64,000 bases of DNA from positions 1 through 64,000 of the forward strand of contig NZ_FOSK01000013.1 of NCBI RefSeq assembly GCF_900114245.1. The letters are read 5' to 3'. Shown here piece by piece: positions 1-9,506 of this stretch (positions within the stretch are counted from its first letter, which is position 1; every line of letters begins with the position of its first letter). The DNA comes from Pseudovibrio ascidiaceicola. Its GTDB lineage: Bacteria > Pseudomonadota > Alphaproteobacteria > Rhizobiales > Stappiaceae. The position numbers and the translations under genes are program-made. The notes under the pieces are model-generated. The model made no database searches. It was not told the DNA's origin and saw nothing but the letters and a program-made list of their open reading frames with translations.

Positions 1-1190
1 ATTGGATGGGCATCATGGTTCACATAGCGATTGGTGATCGTCACGTTGCGGTGGCGCAGGAGATGACTGATGAGGAAGGCGTTGCTGCCTGCTTGAGCTG
101 CGAAGGTGCCAACCGTGTGGCGCAGATCGTGAATACGAACATCAGGAATGTTGGCATGGATGCGGATACGCTGCCATGCATTTTCAATTACTTCAATCGA
201 AATTGGTTGTGTCGGATCTTTACAGCCGGGCAAAACATAAGGTGCCCCATCCACTCTTGGAATAACAGAGAGGATGTCGATGGCACTGCTACTTACCGGA
301 TGAGGTTTACGTTCATCCCCTTTTCTTGAAGGTAGTGCAATCGTGGCCAGTTCAAAATCAATATGCTCTCATTTCAGGGTTGCGATTTCACTCAAGCGCG
401 CACCGGTGTAAAGGAGCAAACGTAAGCAATAAAGAGCTCTCGGGTTTACAGGTGTTGCCCGCTTTGCAACATCCTTAGGCAAGTGCTTGGCTGTGTCCTT
501 CCCGGCTTTTATAATCCAGGGAAGACCTTCATGTTTCGCTAGTTCAAGAGCCTGCCCCAGTCTTTGCAACTCTTCCTCTGATAAAAAGCGATCACGCTCG
601 GTTTCCTTGTAACGCTTGACCAACCGAACCGGGTTGCTGTGCTCAGGCCGTAGTCCCCATACTTCAGCAAGATTGAACGCCTTTGATAAGACCGCCAGAA
701 CTTGATTGGCTTGACGAGGTGTTGCTCTCAACGCGTGGTGCAGCTTTGCAATATCCTGTCGTCTGACAGAGCTGAGTTTCATGAGCCCCAATCGTGAACG
801 AACACACCGCTTAAGAAGACGCTCAATATCTTTCATTGTCTTAGGCTTGTTGTGAACTTGCACATGTTTACTCATATAGAGATCAAGGAGCACATTCACT
901 GTGGGAGCAGTTCGTTTGTTTTCCCGCTTTAAGAGGGGATCATCTCCGTTACGGACTGTTGCCAACACATTGGTCGCCAAGTCTCTGGCTTGATCTGGGG
1001 TTAGCTCACCATATCTGCCAAGGCTCATACGACGAGAGCGGCCTTCATGTGTGCGATATTGTACAATGAATGTTTTTGCACCGCTCGGCATCACTTGAAG
1101 ACCAAAGCCTTTGAGCTTGCTATCCCAGAGGATTTGTTTTTTGCTTGTTGGCTTTACCGCATCCACCGTTCGCTTCGTTATGTTTGGCAT
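1..1190 (-). pseudogene. Tyrosine recombinase/integrase, interrupted by an in-frame TGA
   Basis: This is a phage/island integrase with an N-terminal DUF4102-like arm-binding domain (MPNITKRTVDAVKP), a core-binding domain and a catalytic domain. ATG at 1190 is preferred because GAGAGGTG lies just upstream; a longer frame from 1235 lacks such a signal. The first catalytic arginine is in GARLSE. Eight codons after that arginine a TGA (369-371) sits where a tryptophan is expected (TLK-stop-EHIDFE). Past it the same frame stays open to the window edge and encodes the rest of the active site: the SRKGD lysine, HDLRHT, LRH and the NRY tyrosine. One TGG-to-TGA change therefore explains the break. The gene continues past position 1. 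Sequencing error cannot be excluded. Confidence 0.85.
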
Positions 1191-1521
1191 AGACACACCT
1201 CTCTCGCTGACGGCTCCTGACAGGATCCACCACACCTACGAAAATGTCAGTTGAAATACGTTCCCGATTGCTGCTGTTTCTGACGGCCTGACAGCTTGTG
1301 ACGACCTTTAAGGTTTTCTTTTAGGACCTGTGTAAAACAGCGTCCAAACCGTCATAGGTCAAAACCTAGCTGCTTACCGTTCTGTGTCAGCACTATGTCA
1401 GCAAATGTATGAGATTGAGCGCGAAAAGCAAGGTAGGACAGAGCAAATAATTTTCTACAACTATTTGATTCATAGTAATGAATCGCTCTTCATCGCAAAT
1501 GAGCGTTCTGTACTGAAGTGC

Positions 1522-1566
1522 CTTTTAATCAGTAGGTCCACGGTTCGAACCCGTGCGGGCTCACCA
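1522..1566 (+). other. Attachment site: 3' fragment of tRNA-Lys(TTT)
   Basis: The 45 bases match the 3' half of a tRNA-Lys: anticodon loop CTTTTAA, the 3' strand of the anticodon stem (TCAGT), a T-arm with a perfect CACGG/CCGTG stem around TTCGAAC, the acceptor strand CGGGCTC, discriminator A and encoded CCA. The 5' half is absent and the upstream bases do not pair with the anticodon stem, so it is not a working tRNA. It is best read as the att core duplicated on integration. The 330 bases between it and the integrase start hold no gene and probably include integrase arm sites. Confidence 0.8.
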
Positions 1567-1595
1567 TTTAACCTCATGGTATATGAAGAGGTTTA

Positions 1596-1623
1596 GCAAA
1601 GCTCCCTCCCGGGAGCTTTTTGC
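1596..1623 (+). terminator. Rho-independent terminator downstream of the tRNA-Lys fragment
   Basis: AAGCTCCC and GGGAGCTT form an 8-bp stem with a four-base loop, followed by a T run. It lies about 30 bases after the tRNA CCA end and was probably the native tRNA-Lys terminator, which marks the DNA to its right as ancestral chromosome. Confidence 0.75.
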
Positions 1624-2011
1624 TTTTGTACCTTGTGTCAGCACGATGTAAGCAAATGACAGCGCTCGACAACCGCACACTACCCTTCTCAGGTCCATCA
1701 ACAACCTTCTCAAATTCCAAGAAGAGCGCTGAACCCTATCGCTTATCGTTGGCATATGAGTAATGCAACTTTTCTCTACAGTTTGCACCATTTCGCTCAA
1801 CCTCACCTCCAAACCAATACGCTTGGTCATAGTTCGGCCCTCAGATCGATACATCTACGATTACAAATGTGATTGTACAGATCGGTCTGTGAGCACTTAG
1901 AGCAAGTACCCGTATAATTTGCACTGAGTTCAGAGAGATGTCCTCATCCATAGGGCGAGCGCATTATTCTATTTGGAAAGAAACGCTAAGCGTAAGACCA
2001 ACAGTGACTTA
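1624..2011. other. Intergenic stretch without a convincing gene
   Basis: About 390 bases between the tRNA-associated terminator and the stop of the YbaY-like gene. Short open frames occur on both strands but have no family resemblance or good ribosome-binding sites. No RNA gene is seen. Confidence 0.5.
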
Positions 2012-2419
2012 TTAATACATAGCCTCGTAGAGCATTACATCTACAGGCTTATCGTCCTTAATCTTCGTGCGGCCTTCAGCGAGGAGCCAGCCGTCGGGGC
2101 GTTGGAGTTGGGCTATGATCCGGAGTGTGGGCGAGGTCTGGATATTAGCGGGGCGTGTGACGGAAAAGGCGATATTTTTTGATTTGCCTGTGCTTTTGAG
2201 ATGGGATTGGGAAGTAAGTTCGCGCTTACTGTCCTTGATGGCAGTGTCTTCGATGTAGATCTTGATTTGGCCTTTGGGAATTTCTGTATCACCTGCGAAT
2301 GTGAGCGTACCGCGGATATCTGACGCTTGCGCTTCTGTGGTCTTCGAGACGGCTCCGGTTCCGGCGACCAGTAGACCGGCTGCCAACAAAGCTGCACTAC
2401 GATTGATCAGAGGCTTCAT
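2012..2419 (-). CDS. YbaY-like periplasmic protein
   Basis: A 135-residue exported protein. Residues 1-32 form a signal peptide (basic start, hydrophobic AALLAAGLLVAG core). The mature part resembles the YbaY/YscW family, a small beta-rich domain found in envelope lipoproteins: an RGTLTFAGD start, then PKGQIKIYIEDTA and a PTLRIIAQLQ core strand. Unlike classical YbaY there is no lipobox cysteine, so it should be soluble in the periplasm. It stands alone upstream of the RTX protease gene's 3' end and in the same orientation. The molecular role of the family is not settled; the assignment rests on pattern resemblance. Confidence 0.6.
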   Translation of the reverse strand: MKPLINRSAALLAAGLLVAGTGAVSKTTEAQASDIRGTLTFAGDTEIPKGQIKIYIEDTAIKDSKRELTSQSHLKSTGKSKNIAFSVTRPANIQTSPTLRIIAQLQRPDGWLLAEGRTKIKDDKPVDVMLYEAMY

Positions 2420-2518
2420 TCTTTTCCCCTTTGGATTACGCCATCAAAACGGTTTAGAGGCATAAGTAGCTATGAAGATAGCAAGAGGGGAGCACGGGAG
2501 CCCCCCTCCTGTAAGTTA

Positions 2519-5500
2519 TCAGACAATAACGAAGTCATCTGCAGAAAGTGACAGACCAGTCTGCAACTGTGCAAACTGAATTGCACCAATGTCTCCTGAA
2601 CCATCTGCATCATACAGCAAAGCACCGCTGTCGCTGTCGTAGATGATGCGGTCAGCAGCATCCTGGCTAACACCTGCAGCACTCATGTGGAATGCAGTCA
2701 GATCAAGAGCGCCAGTGCCACCCAGTTCAGCAAAGATACCATTGTCGAGAAGGATCAGATCCTCTCCAACACTGAAGTCTTTGATCTTGTCGACATTGTC
2801 GTTGCCAAGCTCTGTTGAGAAGCGGAAGGAATCTTCACCTGCGCCACCAACCAGAATGTCTGCACCAAGGCCGCCGTCAAGGAAGTCACTACCTTTTCCG
2901 CCGTAGAGCTTATCGTTGCCAGCTTCACCCGGCTGAATTGGCTCAGGCGGGAACTCAACTGATACGTTGAGTTTGTAGGTAGAGCCCTCTGGCACTGCTT
3001 CTGACCAACCATCACCTGGAACGTCCGGTGACCATGCACCCTCCAGAATGTAATAGGTACCGGTTTCTTCAACAACGAAGACTATGCTTGAATCGCGGTT
3101 GCTTGTAGAGCCGGGATCTCCGCCACCATCATCGTTTTGTTCGACAATATTACCATCAGCATCGAGCAGTCTGACCCAGCTGTCATGGACGTTTGGATCT
3201 GCTATACCGTCGATATCGATTGTAATGGTCGTACCTGCAGCAAGCTCGATACCATAGTATCCGCCCTGGCCATTTCCGGTCGCATTAACTGTTGTATGAA
3301 GAACAGTTGTTGAATCGAAGATGTCAGGATCTTCAGTCAGAGAGAAGTTATTGGAGATATCGAATGCAGTTGCGATTGAGTTGTTCGTCGCATCTGGACC
3401 AAGCGTTGCGTACCCTGTACCCATGCCTGGGCGTGGGATAGGTTCACCTTGATCAGCGAAGTCACCGAAGAGGACATCATCGCCTTTGCCACCGCGAAGA
3501 ACATCGTTGCCACCCTGACCAGTTAAGGTATTAGCAGCATTATCACCCTTCATGCGGTCATTATGTCCAGAACCTGAGAGGTTCTCGATCGAGATGTACG
3601 TGTCACCTTCTGACTTACCGCGTCCCAGATTGAGATTGACACCGCTGGTTGCGTCGGAATAGTCCGCAGTGTCACTGCCGCGACCACCGTTCAGGACGTC
3701 AGCACCTTCGCCACCGGTCAGAATGTCGTTACCTGAACCGCCAGAGAGTTCGTTTGTCTGGTCGTTGCCAATGAGGTGATCATCGAAGAAAGACCCGACA
3801 ACGTTTTCAACGTCGACGATAATATCATGCCTGATGACTGTGCCTCGTCCTACAATCTGAACTGGACCATCTGCGTCGCCACCGCGTGCTGTGCCGTTGG
3901 CAAGGTCAACCGTTACTCCTTCAGAACTTCCAGAGTAAACGACCGTGTCAATGCCTTCGCCACCGTCAAGATAATCCTGACCGGAACCGCCGATGAGCGT
4001 ATCATTGCCTTCATCACCGTACAGCAGGTCACCATCATTACCGCCGTCGAGGATGTCATCGCCGCCGCCGCCGTTGAAGACGTCGCCGCCGCCACGACCC
4101 CAGAAATGGTTGTTGTCGTCTGTACCGATGAAGCGGTCAATACGGTCATCAGAGCCGATCAGGTTCTCGATGCTATAGAACGTGTCACCTGATGCAGTAC
4201 CACCGCTGGCAACATTGGTTTCAAGATTGACAAGCAGCTGGAACGGGCTTTCATGGCTGTAGTCCACTGTGTCAACGCCGTCACCACCGCGGAAGATGTC
4301 AACACCATCCTGACCCATCAGTGTGTCGTCGCCGTCGCCGCCATCGAGGATGTCGTCACCAGCACCACCAAAGATGGTATCGTTGCCGCGACCACCATAA
4401 AGCACATCATTTCCGTCATCGCTTTCGGTCTGATCTTCAAGATCTTCGAATGCGATGGTGTTGTTGATATCACGGCTCGCCAAAGAGTCACGACCACCAA
4501 TGATAAGGTCATCACCATCAAGACCAAAAATCGTGTCGCCACCAGCTCCACCCTCAAGGGTGTTGTTGTCTTCATCACCAAAGATGAGACTGGTCAGAGA
4601 ATCGCCGGAATCCGTTGAAGTGTCATCTCCACTGTCAGTGACTGGCTCGGTTGGTGTACCGCCCACGTAGATGATGTTTTCAACGTTCTCGACTTCGCCA
4701 AGGTCCAGATCGCTGTTCAGCACAATGATCGTATCGTTTCCGCCATCGGCTTCTTCTCGCACGATATCATCAGCGGAGTCGACGAAGTAGACATCGTCTC
4801 CTTTGCCACCAGCCATTTTGTCAGCGCCACCGCGACCGTCCAGAACGTTGTCGCCATCGTTACCGATCAGGATGTCATCGTAGTTACTACCGATGCCATT
4901 CTCAATGTAGTATTCGGTTTGATCTGCATTATGGCCGGCAAAGATAGACACATTGTTGCTGTGCCCATTAACACTGGAGAACTGTCCGGCACGCAGGTCA
5001 AGGATCGTGCCTGCGGTTGATCCAGAGAAGTCAATGGTATCAACACCGCCGGTATCGTGGATAGTAAATCCGATATCGTGCTGCATGCCAGAGGATGTTA
5101 GCTCATAGCCATACTCTGTGCTGTTGAAGCCGTACGTGTTGTCACCTGTGTTGAGATCGATCTTCTGGTAAGTTCGCGCACCATCCTCGTCGACTTCGGA
5201 GAAGAAGCGACGGATGGTGGCTTCGATATCCGCCATCAATGGCGTGGAAGCTGACCAGCGGGTTGTTTCTCCAACGTCAATGCCATCGAAGTAGGACATA
5301 ACGCTGTATTGCTGACGATCATAAATCCAGGTCGCATTGTTCAGATAGTTAATCTGAACGCCTCCAGGGCCGCTGTAGTTATAAAGACCAGGGTGATTCA
5401 AGCCGAATTCATGACCGAACTCATGGATGAAGCTGTCAAAAACATAACCGCCGATGTCTGTTTTGTTAGGTTCTGTATCGTGGAACTTCTGACCGATACT

Positions 5501-5860
5501 GACAAAGCGATTGCTTGAGAAAGCGCTACCGTCGCTTTGCTCGCCTATTGCAGGGCTAACAACCTCCATCCACTGTGTTTCAGAGTCGAATGGCACATCA
5601 TCGACAATTTCAAACTGGAGAGGAGTAACAGCAGACCACACCTCCAAAGCGCCGATAGCCGCTGCCTTGTATTCCGGGTAATCATTCAGTCCGCTGACAT
5701 TGATCACCAGCGGCTGTGCTGCGATCTCAGGTGTCAGGCTGCGAGGCAATGCGCTGACGTAATCGATATAAGCTTCGTAGTCTTCACTTTTACCAAACGG
5801 ATTATCTGGCGTTTGGTCATTAACCCACCACTGATCGTTGGGTTGGTTTGAATTTGGCAT
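2519..5860 (-). CDS. Serralysin-type RTX metalloprotease, secreted
   Basis: A 1113-residue protein predicted to be a calcium-dependent secreted zinc protease of the M10B (serralysin) family. The catalytic motif HEFGHEFGLNH lies at residues 146-156 and the Met-turn YSVMSYF at about 185-191, including the tyrosine ligand. From about residue 325 there are blocks of RTX nonapeptides (GGxGxDxxx) alternating with beta-rich spacers. Residues about 815-935 look like a pre-peptidase C-terminal (PPC) domain, then more RTX repeats and a hydrophobic C-terminal secretion signal ending in DDFVIV. There is no N-terminal signal peptide, which fits type I secretion, but no type I secretion genes are nearby. 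GGGAGAG precedes the ATG. It is much longer than typical serralysins (about 480 residues) because of the extra repeats. Confidence 0.9.
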   Translation of the reverse strand: MPNSNQPNDQWWVNDQTPDNPFGKSEDYEAYIDYVSALPRSLTPEIAAQPLVINVSGLNDYPEYKAAAIGALEVWSAVTPLQFEIVDDVPFDSETQWMEVVSPAIGEQSDGSAFSSNRFVSIGQKFHDTEPNKTDIGGYVFDSFIHEFGHEFGLNHPGLYNYSGPGGVQINYLNNATWIYDRQQYSVMSYFDGIDVGETTRWSASTPLMADIEATIRRFFSEVDEDGARTYQKIDLNTGDNTYGFNSTEYGYELTSSGMQHDIGFTIHDTGGVDTIDFSGSTAGTILDLRAGQFSSVNGHSNNVSIFAGHNADQTEYYIENGIGSNYDDILIGNDGDNVLDGRGGADKMAGGKGDDVYFVDSADDIVREEADGGNDTIIVLNSDLDLGEVENVENIIYVGGTPTEPVTDSGDDTSTDSGDSLTSLIFGDEDNNTLEGGAGGDTIFGLDGDDLIIGGRDSLASRDINNTIAFEDLEDQTESDDGNDVLYGGRGNDTIFGGAGDDILDGGDGDDTLMGQDGVDIFRGGDGVDTVDYSHESPFQLLVNLETNVASGGTASGDTFYSIENLIGSDDRIDRFIGTDDNNHFWGRGGGDVFNGGGGDDILDGGNDGDLLYGDEGNDTLIGGSGQDYLDGGEGIDTVVYSGSSEGVTVDLANGTARGGDADGPVQIVGRGTVIRHDIIVDVENVVGSFFDDHLIGNDQTNELSGGSGNDILTGGEGADVLNGGRGSDTADYSDATSGVNLNLGRGKSEGDTYISIENLSGSGHNDRMKGDNAANTLTGQGGNDVLRGGKGDDVLFGDFADQGEPIPRPGMGTGYATLGPDATNNSIATAFDISNNFSLTEDPDIFDSTTVLHTTVNATGNGQGGYYGIELAAGTTITIDIDGIADPNVHDSWVRLLDADGNIVEQNDDGGGDPGSTSNRDSSIVFVVEETGTYYILEGAWSPDVPGDGWSEAVPEGSTYKLNVSVEFPPEPIQPGEAGNDKLYGGKGSDFLDGGLGADILVGGAGEDSFRFSTELGNDNVDKIKDFSVGEDLILLDNGIFAELGGTGALDLTAFHMSAAGVSQDAADRIIYDSDSGALLYDADGSGDIGAIQFAQLQTGLSLSADDFVIV

Positions 5861-6804
5861 CTTTGTCTCTCCCGTTATACAAAGTTTGGGTGTTTAATGC
5901 TGCTTGGTTTTATGGTGTGGCCAATTAAAGCCTGACATCGCATGCACTAATGCATTCAATGGCATTGAAGAATGACTGAAGGGATTGATTGGCTAAGAGG
6001 CTATGAAAGCTAATGCTTGAGGCGTTTTTTGCTTGAAGGTTGCCCTAGATCTTGCAGTAGTGAATGCCTCAGAATGAGCTCGACAAGAGCTGATTAGACT
6101 GTCCGAATTTGAAGAAACCAGACTGAGTAAAAGCGTGGGCTTCAATCTGCAAGCAAGAGCAATACTGGCTGCATAAATGCTGCCGCTAAGAGGTTCCCAG
6201 AAGTTTTCTGTGCTGTCGGTTCCTCCCAAGAACCGGCTAGCGATGCTGCCAATTGCAACCCGCAAAGAACGTGTGTGCTTATCGATACCTTCGGCAAGAA
6301 ATTCCTCATAGTAATCAAACATTTCGACAGCCCCAAGTTCAGGTGAAGTGCCGTCCCCTCAAGAGCAAGCACAATCAGAATTCTTTTGGTTCTTCAATGC
6401 TTTGTGTAGATTTAACCTAAGCACACTGCATGCAGTGCTAGAATTCTTTTTTAAATGAGGTTTAAAGTCAACGCCGTTAAAGATGATAATTTTTAAGTTA
6501 CCAAACGTAATGCTAAAATATTTAATCAATAATACGATAAATTACTTTATCGCTATTTCATGCGACTCGGTTTAATCATTGCCAATCTGAGGTTGTGTAA
6601 TAATTTGAATATAACCAGTTTGCGGTTTATCAATGATCTTGAGGAAATTTCACGTTCAGGACATTAGTGACCCTTGCAGCACATTTTATTGTTCGCCTCA
6701 ACTATCCTACTTTGATGCTGATTGTTAAAATTAAAACAGAGGTGGATCAGTGTCAGGTAGCGCCTAAGCGAGTACAGTGCGCAGTCAGTCGCTGCGGGCC
6801 AACC
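5861..6804. other. AT-rich intergenic region upstream of the RTX protease gene
   Basis: About 940 bases between the protease start and the siderophore ABC ATPase stop. Overlapping minus-strand frames at 5993-6322 and 6142-6372 have no recognisable family, and their C-terminal halves look non-coding. A perfect 14-bp palindrome (CACTGCATGCAGTG) lies at 6424-6437, and 6440-6620 is strongly AT-rich, as expected for a promoter or regulator-binding region. No RNA gene was recognised. Confidence 0.5.
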
Positions 6805-7563
6805 TCACAAATGGTGCAAGGCCACGAGTTGATCTTGGTGTTGGGTGACTGTGATTTTCATCGAGTAGAGCGTTTGGAGGGCGTTTGTTTCCAGAACGTC
6901 TTGTGGGGGGCCGTGGATGGCGAGGGTGCCGTCTTTTAGGGCAATGATTTCGTTGGCGTAGGCTCCGGCGTAGTTGATGTCGTGGAGGACGATGACAAAG
7001 GAGCGTTTGCCTGTATCGGCTATTTCGCGCAGGCGCTTCATGAGGCTGCGTGCATAGTACATATCGAGATTGTTAAGAGGCTCATCCAGTAGGAGGTATT
7101 TGGTCTCCTGACAAAATGCCATGGCGACCAGTGCACGTTGTTTTTGGCCTCCGGATACCTCATCAATGAACCTACCGGACATATCTTGCAGGTCAAAGTA
7201 ATCCAGCGCTTCCTCTACCGCTCTATGATCTTTGGCTGTCGGGCGACCTTTGTGGTGTGGGTAGCGGCCAAAGCCAACAAGGTCCCGCAGAGACATGCGG
7301 CTGCTGAGTGCGTTGTCTTGCCTTAAAATCGCGAGGGTCTTCGCGAGTTCTCTCGTCGGTGTTTGAGACACTGAGTGGCCATCAAACATGATTGAGCCGG
7401 TCTGTAGTGGCTGTAAGCGTGCCATGAGCGATAAAAGCGTAGACTTCCCTGCCCCGTTGGGCCCAATCAAGGCTGTGATCCCGCTCTCTTTTATGGATAG
7501 AGAGATGTTTTGGAGGATCTTACTCTTCCCGTAATTATGAGAAACACCATTAATTTCAATCAT
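6805..7563 (-). CDS. Siderophore ABC transporter ATP-binding protein
   Basis: A 252-residue ATPase that would energise ferric-siderophore import across the inner membrane. Visible motifs are Walker A GPNGAGKS (34-41), the signature VSGGQKQRA (136-144), Walker B LLLDEP (157-162) and the switch histidine in VLHD. It resembles the VctC/YclP/FatE group, which serve catechol-type and related ferric siderophores, more than BtuD or FhuC. It is the last gene of a four-gene set (binding protein, permease, permease, ATPase) and overlaps the preceding permease by 4 bases. The substrate is inferred from the adjacent Fes-like esterase and FepA-like receptor. Confidence 0.9.
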   Translation of the reverse strand: MIEINGVSHNYGKSKILQNISLSIKESGITALIGPNGAGKSTLLSLMARLQPLQTGSIMFDGHSVSQTPTRELAKTLAILRQDNALSSRMSLRDLVGFGRYPHHKGRPTAKDHRAVEEALDYFDLQDMSGRFIDEVSGGQKQRALVAMAFCQETKYLLLDEPLNNLDMYYARSLMKRLREIADTGKRSFVIVLHDINYAGAYANEIIALKDGTLAIHGPPQDVLETNALQTLYSMKITVTQHQDQLVALHHL

Positions 7564-8519
7564 CTCATTTTTCCTCGAAAGAGAAGCAGCAGGAACAGAA
7601 GGCCGCCGAAGAATTCTACGGTAACGCTCAAGGTGGATTGGCTTTTCAAAATGCGTTCAAAGACTGTCTGGCCGCTGACGAGAATGAGAGCGGCAATTAG
7701 CATTGAGGCTGGAAGCAAAATAGCGTGGCGGTGAGTGTTCATGATGAAATGTGCAAGGCTTGTCACCAGCAGGCCAAAGAAGGCGACAGGGCCGACCAGA
7801 GCCGTTGAGACAGAAACAAGTGTGGCAACGAGCACCAGAACGACAAAACTTAACCGTTCATAGCTCACACCTAAATTGATTGCATTGCTGCGTCCCAGTG
7901 CAATGACGTCGAGCGTGTATCTGAGCCGCCAAATGATAAGGCAACATGCTGAGACGAGAAGGATGCCGAGGCCCAGCAAGTCTTTGTCAACGCTGGAGAA
8001 CTGGGCGAAGCTTGCACCTTGTAAAATGGCAAAATCATTCGGATCGATGATCCTTTGCAGGAAACCTGTCAGACTTCGAAACAACACTCCAAAGATAATG
8101 CCCACCAAAACCATTCGGTGAAGGTCTTGCCTACCTTTTCCCATCACTGTTGAGAAGAGCAATACCGCTGCGAGCAGCATAACGCCGATTTCAGCTAGAA
8201 ACTTGATTTGTCCGTCAAGGGCCACGTAGGTGAACCCGCCGAGCGTGAATACCAGCAGCGTTTGAACAAGCAGGTACAAGGCGTCAAAGCCCATGATGGA
8301 AGGCGTTAAGATGCGGTTTCCACTGATGGTCTGGAACAGTAACGTCGCAACAGAAATTGCGACTGATACCAGCAAAAGTGCAAGTAGTTTTGTTCCACGG
8401 AAGACCAGCAGGAAACTCCAACTGCCTTTGGCACCAAGGGTCATGAAAGCGATGCAAGCAAGTGCCAGCAAAACGCTCAGGATGATGAGCTTTTTAGCGT
8501 GCATGAGCCGGTCTCGCAT
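7560..8519 (-). CDS. Siderophore ABC transporter permease (FecCD family, second subunit)
   Basis: A 319-residue, highly hydrophobic protein of the FecCD/BtuC permease family with about nine membrane helices. It matches the VctG/YclO type (TLLFQTISGNRILTPSIMGFDALY near residues 60-84). It would pair with the permease encoded just upstream to form the inner-membrane channel. Its start overlaps the upstream permease by 26 bases and its end overlaps the ATPase by 4 bases, indicating translational coupling. Confidence 0.9.
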   Translation of the reverse strand: MRDRLMHAKKLIILSVLLALACIAFMTLGAKGSWSFLLVFRGTKLLALLLVSVAISVATLLFQTISGNRILTPSIMGFDALYLLVQTLLVFTLGGFTYVALDGQIKFLAEIGVMLLAAVLLFSTVMGKGRQDLHRMVLVGIIFGVLFRSLTGFLQRIIDPNDFAILQGASFAQFSSVDKDLLGLGILLVSACCLIIWRLRYTLDVIALGRSNAINLGVSYERLSFVVLVLVATLVSVSTALVGPVAFFGLLVTSLAHFIMNTHRHAILLPASMLIAALILVSGQTVFERILKSQSTLSVTVEFFGGLLFLLLLFRGKMR

Positions 8520-9447
8520 ACAACAGATAGAGGAATACGAAAGACCCTATAACACCCAGCACTGTGCCAACTGGTATCTCATAGGGGAAATGAACCAGAC
8601 GCCCGATAAGGTCGCACATAAGCACTAAAAGCGCGCCGAGGACGGCAACCCACGGCAAACTGGCGCGCAGGTTATCGCCCATCAGACGACGGGCGATATT
8701 TGGTACAACCAGTCCGACAAACGGGATCATGCCCACTGTTACAACAACCAAGGAGGTTGAGAGTGCCAGAATGAACAGGCCGACGATCACCACTTGCTTG
8801 TAATTAAGGCCCAGATTGATGCTGGCGTCTTTGCCCATGCCGATGATGGTGAACTGATCGGCAACAACATAAGTGAGGATTGCCAGCACGCCGCAGAGCC
8901 ACAAGAGCTCATAGCGGCCGCGTAAGATGCCGGAGAACTCTCCGCTCATCCACGTCCCCTGAAACTGTAGCATTTCTGTCTGAAAAGCGATGAAGATGGT
9001 CAAAGCTTCAACGATACCACTGAAAATCAAACCAACGAGTGGCACAAGCAAAGGAGATGTTACCGGCAATCTGGAGATCATCGCAAGAAAGACTGCCATG
9101 CCGATCATCGCTGTTACGGAAGCAACAATCATCTTCACGATCAGCGGGCTGCCCGGATAAAGCAAAGTGACGAGCAAAATGCCCAGTGCTGCGCTTTGGG
9201 CTGTGCCGACGCTGGAGGGCTCCACAAAGCTGTTTCGGGCGAGCATTTGCATCACAGCGCCTGAAACCGCGAGGGATGCGCCTGTCAGGATAACCGCTAA
9301 TGTGCGTGGTATTCGACTGATGAAAAAGAGGTCAATGTTCTGAGGGCTTTGCCACCAATCAGAGATGGCAATCTCTTTGACACCGACAAATAAACTGAAG
9401 CAGGAAAGTGCGAACAGAGCGACGATAGCAACGCCGATGTTTTTCAT
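8494..9447 (-). CDS. Siderophore ABC transporter permease (FecCD family, first subunit)
   Basis: A 317-residue membrane protein of the FecCD family, VctD/YclN type. It has a signal-anchor-like first helix, the conserved RIPRTLAVILTGASLAVSGA segment and the PFVGLVVPNIAR motif that contacts the ATPase. It lies 59 bases downstream of the periplasmic binding protein gene and overlaps the next permease gene, so all four transporter genes probably form one transcript. Confidence 0.9.
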   Translation of the reverse strand: MKNIGVAIVALFALSCFSLFVGVKEIAISDWWQSPQNIDLFFISRIPRTLAVILTGASLAVSGAVMQMLARNSFVEPSSVGTAQSAALGILLVTLLYPGSPLIVKMIVASVTAMIGMAVFLAMISRLPVTSPLLVPLVGLIFSGIVEALTIFIAFQTEMLQFQGTWMSGEFSGILRGRYELLWLCGVLAILTYVVADQFTIIGMGKDASINLGLNYKQVVIVGLFILALSTSLVVVTVGMIPFVGLVVPNIARRLMGDNLRASLPWVAVLGALLVLMCDLIGRLVHFPYEIPVGTVLGVIGSFVFLYLLYARPAHAR

Positions 9448-9506
9448 GGGACACCAAGGAAATGGCTAGAGCTGAGCAACATGTGCCCAGCTCTTGGCGA
9501 GAACGA

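Larger units (their letters stand above)
1..1566. mobile_element. Right end of an element integrated in a tRNA-Lys gene
   Basis: The stretch holds a tyrosine integrase reading away from a 45-bp copy of a tRNA-Lys 3' end, the usual layout of a genomic island or prophage end. The tRNA fragment points right and is followed by a terminator-like hairpin, so the original chromosome lies to the right and the element extends left beyond the window. The intact tRNA-Lys would be expected at the unseen left end. The integrase is disrupted, so the element is probably fixed in place unless helped in trans. Confidence 0.7.

Noticed and set aside
1384-1596. 70-residue frame over the tRNA fragment
   Set aside because: It includes the tRNA-Lys 3' end, which explains the sequence.
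3776-4618. Plus-strand frames opposite the RTX repeats
   Set aside because: The repetitive RTX codons keep the antisense strand open; the products are low-complexity Val/Thr/Ala strings.
2519-5860. RTX repeats as a CRISPR-like DNA repeat
   Set aside because: The repeats are protein-coding nonapeptides in one frame and vary in DNA sequence; no CRISPR array was seen in the window.
5993-6372. Two overlapping minus-strand open frames (109 and 76 residues)
   Set aside because: No family resemblance, no clear ribosome-binding site, and the C-terminal half of the longer product looks non-coding. A degenerate gene is possible but not supportable.
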